The notes under the pieces: generated by a model | Told to the model about the DNA's origin: nothing | What the model saw: the letters and a program-made list of their open reading frames with translations, nothing else | Database searches by the model: none | Shown here: positions 18,460 to 25,686 of the stretch, in pieces | Position numbering within the stretch: position 1 is the stretch's first letter | How the letters are laid out: every line of letters starts with the position of its first letter | Position numbers and translations under genes: made by a program | Source of the DNA: an uncultured Prevotellaceae bacterium | Lineage (GTDB): Bacteria; Bacteroidota; Bacteroidia; Bacteroidales; Bacteroidaceae | Assembly: GCA_900314715.1 (NCBI GenBank) | Contig: OMWI01000003.1 | Span: 43,010 to 107,009 of the forward strand | DNA: 64,000 nucleotides | Direction of reading: 5' to 3'

Positions 18460-19905
18460 TTAATTATTCCACCATCTGGGGTCACCTGTCTTACGAGCTA
18501 CTTGTTCGGCACCCGTTGGCGTGAAGTTTCCATCCTCTGCGTCTACGAATGCTGGGTCGCTTTGCAAGGCATTGCCCGACTTATCGTATGAACTTGTTGA
18601 GAATCCTTCGGTTTCGGGTGCACCGTTAAACCAATACGTGTTATACGCAAAGTTGTTGGTTGCGGCATCGCTGATACGTCCTGTGATACGACGTGGTACC
18701 TGACCACTTCCGCAATCTACGAAGATGTTGTTCGTGATGTCGTAGTTAGAGGTGTTTCTTCCGTCAAAACCACCGTGGTTGGCCATCTGACCTTCCTTAG
18801 CGATGTTATAGAACGTACATGACTTAAAGTTGATGGAGTTGGTTAAGTAACCAGCACGGTCACATCGACCAGAGTTGTTGTAGCGAATGAAATAATTAAC
18901 CTTATTGTCTGTCGCTCCCCAGAACGTGCAATTGGTTGCCGTGAAATCATTGATGAATCCGCCACCATCGTAGATTTGGAAATAGGCTGAGCTGCTCATC
19001 TTGTCATCGGGGGTGAATTTCACTACTGAATTGGTGATAGAGAATGTCTTCACGCAATATTTCACTTTGTTGTCGTACATAAACGTACGCTTGACGTTGT
19101 TGATTTGGCAGTTTTGGAAACTGATGGGATCAACGATTTGATAGTGATTGTTGTGGCTTTCATCCAGGATGTCGGGATTAGGATTCTCGCTCAATGCCAA
19201 TACGGGTTGAGTGGATTCCTCGCATTCAAAGGTGAGGTATTTTGCCTTAAATCCGCTGCATGTTGCCAATCCACCTTCACTATGGTAGGTGATAATGGCA
19301 TTCTTGGTCTTGTCGGTCGAACGAAGTGTCACGGTAAACTTACCGAAGTCGAGCACCTTGGAAACCGTGTAATGACCTCCAGGAGCAAGGTCGTAGTTTA
19401 AGTTCTTTCCTACCGAATCCTCTGGAATGGGATTGGCGGTGAAATAGGCATAAAGGTCACCTTCAGGAACGGTTGCATACGAAGCCTCGAATGAGTTAAA
19501 CAATTTCTCCGTGGCTTGTGCCGCATCGCTATTGTTTAGTTTCTTGTTGCCCAATGTGCGAATGGCAAGCTTGTAGTTCACGTCTTCCTCACGGTTTACG
19601 GTGAAAGAGCATCCATCGATGGTGTCTTTCTCAACCTTGTCGTTACTGAGATCGTAGAGGAAAACCTCATAACCGCCAGCACCGTACACTACAGGCCAGG
19701 CAATAGTCATTTTGTCACCATCCGTATTGGGCGTAATGGTGATGTCACTTTCAGCGGGAGATACGAGTTGGGCATTTCTCACCCCACCATCAAACGTTTC
19801 GTTCCCGTTGTAAGTGTCGGCGCAAGATGTAAAAAGCCATCCGCCTACGGCAATAGCCGCAAGGGTATATAGCTTCTTGCTGAATACCAATTTAGATTTG
19901 TTCAT
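18460..19905 (-). CDS. DUF4957/DUF5123 surface lipoprotein, putative glycan-binding protein
   Basis: A 481-residue lipoprotein (lipobox LFTSC, Cys near residue 28). Residues about 45-135 form a fibronectin-III-like domain (DGDKMTIAWPVVYGAGGYEV); the rest is a beta-helix-like region with the DUF4957 and DUF5123 signatures, including IRYNNSGRCDRAGYLTNSI, NNIFVDCGSGQ and YWFNGAPE, ending in TGDPRWW. It is the first gene of the susCD operon, so it probably binds polysaccharide at the cell surface. Two other proteins in the window (ending at 23385 and beginning at 45938) share the same domains, and the arrangement beside pectin enzymes suggests binding of pectin. The binding role is known for similar PUL lipoproteins but not shown here. 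Confidence 0.8.
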   Translation of the reverse strand: MNKSKLVFSKKLYTLAAIAVGGWLFTSCADTYNGNETFDGGVRNAQLVSPAESDITITPNTDGDKMTIAWPVVYGAGGYEVFLYDLSNDKVEKDTIDGCSFTVNREEDVNYKLAIRTLGNKKLNNSDAAQATEKLFNSFEASYATVPEGDLYAYFTANPIPEDSVGKNLNYDLAPGGHYTVSKVLDFGKFTVTLRSTDKTKNAIITYHSEGGLATCSGFKAKYLTFECEESTQPVLALSENPNPDILDESHNNHYQIVDPISFQNCQINNVKRTFMYDNKVKYCVKTFSITNSVVKFTPDDKMSSSAYFQIYDGGGFINDFTATNCTFWGATDNKVNYFIRYNNSGRCDRAGYLTNSINFKSCTFYNIAKEGQMANHGGFDGRNTSNYDITNNIFVDCGSGQVPRRITGRISDAATNNFAYNTYWFNGAPETEGFSTSSYDKSGNALQSDPAFVDAEDGNFTPTGAEQVARKTGDPRWWNN

Positions 19906-20033
19906 AAGTGTTTAAGTTATACATGTATAATATTCGAATTCTATGATAATGACGTACAAAGGTGTAATATGTAATCAATCACAATGGAAAGATTTCCTTG
20001 TTTTCATCAAAATTCCGTCATTATTCACAAGTT

Positions 20034-21998
20034 TTAGTCGCATTTGTATTGGATGGCAAGCATGGTCATGTCGTCGCTTTGCTCTGCTTCGCCTACAAAC
20101 TCTCGTACGGCGGCTCTTGTGCTCTCTATTAATGAACGAGGGTTTTTCTCTTCCAATTGCAAGTATTGGTTTAATGCCTGCATGATGTTTTCCTTACCAA
20201 ACAACTCTTGATTGACGGCTTCCGCCTCGTTGAGTCCGTCGGTATATAGGAAGATAATCGTGTTTTTCTCGATGGTTGTTTCCTGTATGGTGTATTCCCA
20301 GTTGTCCATCACGCCTAACGGGATATTTGAATCGCATGGCAGGGTGGTGACTTCCTTTCCGATGAGGTAGGGAGCATCGTGTCCTGCATTGCAATAGCGC
20401 AACCTTCCCGTCTTCAAGTCGAGTTCGCCCATGAAGAACGTTACGAACATCATGATGTCGTTGCCCTTAGTCAACATCTTGCTCAGTTCTTGAACAATGA
20501 TACTCGGATTGGGGGCATGTGAAGCAATAGTGTGAAACAAGGCGAGTGTTACCGTCATCACCAATGCAGCGGGGATGCCCTTTCCAGATACGTCTCCCAC
20601 GCAGAAATACAATTTCTCATCCTTGATGAAGTAGTCGAATAGGTCCCCACCTACCTCCTTGGCTGGTGAAAGGGAGCCATAGATGTCGATGTCCTTGCGA
20701 TGGGGGAAGGGAGGGAATGTCTTTGGCAACATTGCCATTTGGAGGTTGTGGGCAATCTTCAATTCGTTTTCGATGGTTGCCTTGGCAGCTGTGGTCTCCT
20801 TGAGTTTTTCCATGTATTGCGACAGGGATTGTTGCATGCCTGCAAAGGAGTTGCGCAATTGCCATATTTCGTCTTTGTACTTGATGGTAGGCAACTCGGC
20901 GTTGAAGTTTCCGCTTGCCATTTCGTCAGCAGATGAGGCAAGTCTTACCAATGGCTTGGTAGCTCTTCGAATGGTTATCCTACAGAAGACAAAGATGATT
21001 AACAACATAATACCCATGACGATGAGCAACATGATGCCCAGCATGATACCTCCCGTGCGTACGGTGATGCTTGGTACAATGATTCCCATTGACCAGCGGG
21101 CACCTTTCATGGGAGCATAGAATATGAAAGATGGAATGTTGTCGATGTTAACATCTTCTTCCTTGAAACTCTTCTCGCCCCTTTTCATCTTCGCGATAAC
21201 CTTATGGACAAGCGTGTCTTCGGTAGTGGCGAGATAATTGTCTATGTTCTCATTCAATATACGCTTGGAATCGGGGTGAACGATATAGGTGCCATCTTGG
21301 TCTAGGATGAAACTATAGGAGGAGTACTCCTTGGTTTGTTCAAGTGCCCACGATGTGGCGTTGTCTTTCTTGTCTTGTTCCTTGAGCGTTTCTGTAAGCC
21401 AGTCGAGCGACAGGTCTGCGCCAACCACCGCCACGACACGGCCTTTGCTGTCGCGCACGGGAAATAGATAGGATACTAATGGTGCCTTGTCACCTGAGTG
21501 CTCGAAGAATGGCCTCGACCAAAACCCTTCCTTGGCTTCCAGGGCTTCCTTAAACCATGCGGCATTCAGATAATCGTAGTCTTTTCCGCCCATCACTTTC
21601 TTCTCCACTATCCCGTCTTCGTTCTTGAAGGCGAATGGAATAAACCATCTGCCTTTTCTGGGATAGTAGTTGGCAATGAAGCTGATTCCGCAACTTCTGA
21701 TACGCTCGTTCTTCTCCACGATACGTTGGGCAATGTTGAACATTTCATTGGGTTTTCCGAGTGCCGTCTTGATTTCATGCTCGTTATTATTGACAGCCAC
21801 GCTCACTTCTGAGAGTATGTGGCTCACCATATTGTTGGTGTTTTCCAAGACAGTTTTATAATGATGCTCATTCTCGTCTGTCATGACATCTTTGGCAACG
21901 TAGTAAATGAAAAACATGGTCGCCGACATCAAGATAAGTAACATCAGGATAATCCAACGTGTCAGTCGTTTGGCGAAGGTTTTTTTGCGTTTGAACAT
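20034..21998 (-). CDS. Membrane PP2C/SpoIIE serine phosphatase with Cache sensor and HAMP domain
   Basis: A 654-residue signalling protein. One transmembrane segment is at residues about 13-32, a periplasmic double-Cache-like sensor at about 45-310 (RVVAVVGADLSLDWLTETL), a second transmembrane segment at about 318-342, a HAMP linker (ATKPLVRLASSADEMASGNF), a coiled coil and a C-terminal SpoIIE/RsbU-type phosphatase (ELKIAHNLQMAMLP, PAKEVGGDLFDYF, VGDVSGKGIPAALVM, IIFLYTDGLNEAE, SDDMTMLAI) with the metal-binding Asp residues in place. Such proteins dephosphorylate anti-anti-sigma proteins in partner-switching systems. No partner kinase or STAS gene is adjacent. It follows the start of the susCD operon on the same strand but belongs to no obvious operon, so a link to glycan use is speculative. 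Confidence 0.9.
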   Translation of the reverse strand: MFKRKKTFAKRLTRWIILMLLILMSATMFFIYYVAKDVMTDENEHHYKTVLENTNNMVSHILSEVSVAVNNNEHEIKTALGKPNEMFNIAQRIVEKNERIRSCGISFIANYYPRKGRWFIPFAFKNEDGIVEKKVMGGKDYDYLNAAWFKEALEAKEGFWSRPFFEHSGDKAPLVSYLFPVRDSKGRVVAVVGADLSLDWLTETLKEQDKKDNATSWALEQTKEYSSYSFILDQDGTYIVHPDSKRILNENIDNYLATTEDTLVHKVIAKMKRGEKSFKEEDVNIDNIPSFIFYAPMKGARWSMGIIVPSITVRTGGIMLGIMLLIVMGIMLLIIFVFCRITIRRATKPLVRLASSADEMASGNFNAELPTIKYKDEIWQLRNSFAGMQQSLSQYMEKLKETTAAKATIENELKIAHNLQMAMLPKTFPPFPHRKDIDIYGSLSPAKEVGGDLFDYFIKDEKLYFCVGDVSGKGIPAALVMTVTLALFHTIASHAPNPSIIVQELSKMLTKGNDIMMFVTFFMGELDLKTGRLRYCNAGHDAPYLIGKEVTTLPCDSNIPLGVMDNWEYTIQETTIEKNTIIFLYTDGLNEAEAVNQELFGKENIMQALNQYLQLEEKNPRSLIESTRAAVREFVGEAEQSDDMTMLAIQYKCD

Positions 21999-22059
21999 TT
22001 TTTCAATTAGTTTTGGCGATAATGGGAGACGGAAAAAACTAAGTTACCAAGGACTTTCG

Positions 22060-22812
22060 TTATCGAATAAACACCTTTTTGCCGTTGACGATATAGATAC
22101 CCTTTGTGGGATGGCTCACTTTTCTTCCCTGTAGGTCGTAGAAGGTATTGTCTTTCGGTTGTTCATCAATGGTTCTCACGCCCGTAGGTGTCTCAATCAT
22201 CCGAATGATAGCTTTTGCTCTCATACCATATTCCTTGAGGTTGAAATAGGCACGCATTCCCCTGATGTTTCCGCCACTGATTTCTGGATAGTAAAGAGCG
22301 TTGTTGGTTCCAAGGAACAGCACGTTTTTGTTTCCGTTGTCTAATGGCGTAGGATTGATTGCTGGGATAAATTCCGCTTGGGCGGTCTTGATGGTCATTT
22401 CTTGCGACGAAATGGTAACGCCTGTGAATGATGGATCCTTCACGTCATTCTTCACGTAAATCAGGTAGGGCCAACCAGCGAAGATTCCGTATTCGTTTAC
22501 TTTCTCAAACTCAAAGATGACATCCTCTCCTTCTAAATGTGAACCGTTCAACGTAGCCAATTCTGCGTCTTCCCCAAACGTCTCCTCGAAAGTTTGGCGG
22601 TCTACGTCAAATGGCAGCGAAAGCGTGTTGTACATCCCCTTGATGATGGTACGTTTCATGTTGACATCGCATGTCTTGCCATCGTATTCGGCAATGGTTG
22701 CGCTGTTATCGACGTTCTCGTCAAGTGTGATGTTGTCGTATATCTCTTGCGCTTGTGCTCCCGTTATCGTGAGCATGGCAAATAGCAGGGTCAATAGAAT
22801 CATTTTTTTCAT
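22060..22812 (-). CDS. Secreted protein with Prevotella-type C-terminal tail, function unknown
   Basis: A 250-residue secreted protein. I start at the ATG at 22812 (MKKMILLTLLFAMLTITGAQ, a signal peptide), 27 nt below a good TAnnTTTG element; the frame continues upstream to 22950 but that part is AT-rich and overlaps the promoter. The body has beta-rich repeats (NMKRTIIKGMYNTLSLPFDV) seen in many Prevotella surface proteins. The end (YDLQGRKVSHPTKGIYIVNG followed by KKVFIR) is a tail shared with two other proteins of this window and may be a sorting or anchoring signal. No enzymatic motif is visible. Confidence 0.75.
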   Translation of the reverse strand: MKKMILLTLLFAMLTITGAQAQEIYDNITLDENVDNSATIAEYDGKTCDVNMKRTIIKGMYNTLSLPFDVDRQTFEETFGEDAELATLNGSHLEGEDVIFEFEKVNEYGIFAGWPYLIYVKNDVKDPSFTGVTISSQEMTIKTAQAEFIPAINPTPLDNGNKNVLFLGTNNALYYPEISGGNIRGMRAYFNLKEYGMRAKAIIRMIETPTGVRTIDEQPKDNTFYDLQGRKVSHPTKGIYIVNGKKVFIR

Positions 22813-22838
22813 GATATTTTCGGTTTGGTTATCATTTG

Positions 22839-22846
22839 CAAAGATA
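22839..22846 (-). promoter_or_regulatory. Bacteroidetes -7 promoter element TATCTTTG
   Basis: On the minus strand TATCTTTG matches the TAnnTTTG consensus of the Bacteroidetes primary sigma factor. It ends 26 nt before the ATG at 22812. No clear -33 TTTG is seen at the right distance. Confidence 0.55.
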
Positions 22847-22972
22847 TAAAAAAAATATGAAAGTCGTGCGTGTTTGACTGATATTCTTACGAATTTTCCA
22901 AATTTGTGGATAGTTATCTTCTTGTGAACTTTGTTCATCATAGAAACCATGTACTTTTTCGTTTTGTGTTAT

Positions 22973-23197
22973 TTGTTGCATGTTTCATTGTTTCAATAAG
23001 GAGGTTCCCATTATATAGCATTGAAAATCGTTATTGTAAAGATGGAAATAATGATGAATTATAAGGAATTATATTTTATATTAATATATTATTATAATAT
23101 ATTATAATAATATATTAATATAATTATATATATACACTCTTTTTAGATTAGTTGAAGATGCTTATTGAAACAATGAAACAAGTAACACTTGCAACAA
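22973..23197. mobile_element. Possible MITE-like element with terminal inverted repeats
   Basis: TGTTTCATTGTTTCAATAAG (22981-23000) is the exact reverse complement of 23161-23180, and TTGTTGCA (22973-22980) of 23190-23197, with 9 extra bases in the right arm. These arms enclose 160 bases that include a 48-bp perfect A/T palindrome. There is no coding capacity, and no clear target-site duplication is seen. It sits in a 572-base gene-free stretch (22813-23384) that also holds array B, a terminator and the promoter of the gene starting at 22812. Confidence 0.5.
23076..23123. repeat. 48-bp perfect palindrome made only of A and T
   Basis: Every one of the 24 base pairs around the centre between 23099 and 23100 is complementary; symmetry breaks at 23075/23124. 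The sequence contains no G or C. It could extrude as a cruciform or melt easily, and lies inside the inverted-repeat element 22973-23197. Confidence 0.9.
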
Positions 23198-23208
23198 TTT
23201 TGTCTTTA

Positions 23209-23318
23209 TATCGCATGTCATTTGCACCTTGTAAATATGATGTTTACGCCTTGTAAATATGGTGTTTATGTCTCGTAAATATGGTGTTTAGAGGGCGCAA
23301 ATATGGTGTTTTTTGTGT
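23209..23318. repeat. 22-nt-period tandem array B
   Basis: Units of exactly 22 nt start at 23231, 23253, 23275 and 23297, with a degenerate unit at 23209. The conserved part is GTAAATATGGTGTTTA; the remaining 6 bases vary. The array ends next to the terminator of the gene that stops at 23385 and lies about 400 nt upstream of the gene starting at 22812. The unit sequence is unlike arrays A and C, but the period is identical. Confidence 0.8.
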
Positions 23319-23321
23319 GAT

Positions 23322-23363
23322 AAAAAAAGCGGCATTGGCGCTCCGATGAGACCAATGCCGCTT
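23322..23363 (-). terminator. Strong intrinsic terminator
   Basis: AAGCGGCATTGG (23327-23338) pairs perfectly with CCAATGCCGCTT (23352-23363): a 12-bp GC-rich stem with a 13-nt loop, followed on the minus strand by TTTTTTT. It ends transcription of the gene that stops at 23385. Confidence 0.9.
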
Positions 23364-23384
23364 GTGAATGATGGAAATCGCCGT

Positions 23385-25568
23385 TTAGCGATTGATGAAT
23401 TTCTTGCCGTTCTTGATGAGAAGTCCCTTTGTTGTAGGAGCTACGCGTTGACCTGCGAGGTTGTAAACAGGAGCATTGATGTCCTCGGTCTCACTGGTGA
23501 AGTTGCGTACAGAAGTATCGTCGCTGAACCAACGTGGGTCGCCAGTCTTGGCAGCTACTTGAGCCTCACCAGTTGGAGTGAAGTCACCATTGGCAGCATC
23601 CTTGAATGCTGGGTCGGTGGTGAGAGCGGTGCCTGTTCCGTCGTACTCTCCAGTATCTTCAGGAGCACCGTTGAACCAATAGGTATTGTTAGCGAAGGTA
23701 GCGGTAGCTTGGTTAGCACGACCACCGAGATAACGACGGGCGATTTGTGCATTACCACAATCAACGAAGATGTTGTTGGTCATCTTCCAGTAAGAAGTGT
23801 TACGTCCAGCAAATCCACTATAGTTACCCCATTGACCTTCCTTGGCAATGTTATAGAACGTACAATTCTCGTAATTGATGCTATTGCTCTCGAAGCCAGC
23901 GCGGTCGCAACGTCCAGAGTTGTTGTAACGAACGAAGTAGTCTTGGTCAGCACCCTTGCTATATACTGTAGAATTCTTGATGCTCAAGTTGTTAGCAAAA
24001 CCTTGTGAGAAGAAGATAGCGGTCTTCTTGCTGCTTGCGTTGAGCGAGATAATGCTATTGTCGATAAGCATGTTAGCCACGCAATACTTCACGTTGTTAT
24101 CGTTGATGATTTGTTGAGCATTGTTGATGGTACAGTTGATGATGTTCACGTTGTTGATGATATAGTAACCACCTTCAGCATTGATGCTACCAGCGATGGG
24201 TGACTCGCTGAGCGTAATCACTGCATTAGTAGCAGCACTTGCGTCAATGTTGAGGTTCTTCAACGTGATGTCGGTGTTAGGAGCGAAAGCAGCGCCTGCC
24301 TCCATCTTAATCTTAGCTGTTCCACCGTCGGGAGCGGCAATCGTCAAGTTAGCCTTGGTGATAGGAGCACTCATGGTGTATTCCTCGCCAGCGTTCAAGT
24401 TAACGATAGTTGCACCATCCACGGGAGTGGTAGCCTCCACGAGAGCGTTTAAGTCGTTGCCTGCAGGTTGGTCATCACCCGTCTTGAACTCAAATCCACC
24501 GAATCCCACTTGTGAACTATCTTGGAAGAGCCAGTAGCTCTTTCCGCCTTCCACCTTGAATGTAATCCAACCCCAGAAAGCCTGGTTACCAGTAGAGAGG
24601 ACATACTTGCGGAGTTCTGCGTTTTCATCGCATTTTGCTTTCTCCTCAGCCAATTTCTCTTCCGAATAGGCTGGTTCGGTTCCAGCAGCAGTTGCATCGG
24701 CGTTAGCTTGGAGCATTCTGAAATAACTGCTGTAGATGTAATCCGTGTGGATAGAGTCAATCTGCTCAGGGGTGAAGAAAATCTGATATTGCTCATAGAT
24801 GGGATTACCTTGGTTGTCCAATTTCTGCTCACCTGTTTCAGGATCAATGGCTGGAGTGGTGTAGTTGGCACGCTTACCGTTCACATATCCTTCAGCGGTG
24901 AGAGAAACGGCTTGCTTGGTTACGTCGTCAATCACGTAAGTATTACGGTTACCCTTGTTAGCCCAAACCAGCACCTTCAGCGTTCCGTCTACTTTCGGAG
25001 TAAACTTGTAGTACAAACCTACGAGAGGCATGGTCTGCATACCTGGCTTGTAGAGTTCATACTGTGCCCTGTAAGTGCCTGTAGGAGCATCATCGCGATA
25101 AACTTCCTCACAAAACATCTTCACGTAAGGATTACCCGTACCCATCACGAAATAGAGTTTCGTACCCTCGGGGTCGTTGATGTCGAGCTTGTTGTTTCCG
25201 TTCTTCCAAGCAATGGAATTCCATGAACCCACGGAAGCGATTTCGTAGGTGTGGTCTGCTTCGCTGATTAACGTGCCAGGAACGAGATCTTGACCAATGT
25301 TGGCAGTTGGATCCTCAGGGTCCACTTTGTTGGCAATCGTAGCGCCACCTACAGCCTCCAAAGTCATGTTGGCGGTGTTGACGGTAACGATAGACTTACC
25401 ATCGGCAACGTTCGTGGCATTGCCACTCTCGTCAACGATGTTTGCAAATTCTGGAGCTAATGTAATTGTCCCATCAGCAGAAACGTTGATGGGCTTGTAG
25501 CTCTCTGTTTGTGCGGTAACATTCATGGATGCAAGTGCAACGGCAATTAGGGTAAAAATTTTTCTCAT
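23385..25568 (-). CDS. Secreted DUF4957/DUF5123 beta-helix protein
   Basis: A 727-residue secreted protein starting at the ATG at 25568 (signal peptide MRKIFTLIAVALASMNVTAQ); the frame upstream to 25643 is promoter sequence. The first 390 residues form an uncharacterised beta-rich region (DGTLKVLVWANKGNRNTYVI, GGKSYWLFQDSS), followed by DUF4957 (VEATTPVDGATIVNLNAGEE) and DUF5123 with the shared motif FVRYNNSGRCDRAGFESNSI and TYWFNGAPE...TGDPRWF. The C-terminus YNLAGQRVAPTTKGLLIKNG is the tail shared with the proteins ending at 22060 and 51340. It has no lipobox, so it may be secreted or anchored through that tail. A role in binding pectin fragments is inferred from domains shared with the susCD lipoprotein. 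Confidence 0.75.
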   Translation of the reverse strand: MRKIFTLIAVALASMNVTAQTESYKPINVSADGTITLAPEFANIVDESGNATNVADGKSIVTVNTANMTLEAVGGATIANKVDPEDPTANIGQDLVPGTLISEADHTYEIASVGSWNSIAWKNGNNKLDINDPEGTKLYFVMGTGNPYVKMFCEEVYRDDAPTGTYRAQYELYKPGMQTMPLVGLYYKFTPKVDGTLKVLVWANKGNRNTYVIDDVTKQAVSLTAEGYVNGKRANYTTPAIDPETGEQKLDNQGNPIYEQYQIFFTPEQIDSIHTDYIYSSYFRMLQANADATAAGTEPAYSEEKLAEEKAKCDENAELRKYVLSTGNQAFWGWITFKVEGGKSYWLFQDSSQVGFGGFEFKTGDDQPAGNDLNALVEATTPVDGATIVNLNAGEEYTMSAPITKANLTIAAPDGGTAKIKMEAGAAFAPNTDITLKNLNIDASAATNAVITLSESPIAGSINAEGGYYIINNVNIINCTINNAQQIINDNNVKYCVANMLIDNSIISLNASSKKTAIFFSQGFANNLSIKNSTVYSKGADQDYFVRYNNSGRCDRAGFESNSINYENCTFYNIAKEGQWGNYSGFAGRNTSYWKMTNNIFVDCGNAQIARRYLGGRANQATATFANNTYWFNGAPEDTGEYDGTGTALTTDPAFKDAANGDFTPTGEAQVAAKTGDPRWFSDDTSVRNFTSETEDINAPVYNLAGQRVAPTTKGLLIKNGKKFINR

Positions 25569-25624
25569 ACTGATAAAATTTGTTGTTAGTAAATGGTTTA
25601 TTATGTTTTTTTTGAAAAATTTCT

Positions 25625-25632
25625 CAAAGTTA
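25625..25632 (-). promoter_or_regulatory. Bacteroidetes -7 promoter element TAACTTTG
   Basis: Minus-strand TAACTTTG matches TAnnTTTG and lies 56 nt before the ATG at 25568, in the 118-nt gap after the GH2 gene. The -33 element is not well matched. Confidence 0.5.
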
Positions 25633-25686
25633 GTAATTCCCAAAGAAAAAATGTTAACTTATTATATATGTTTAAAATTTATTAAC

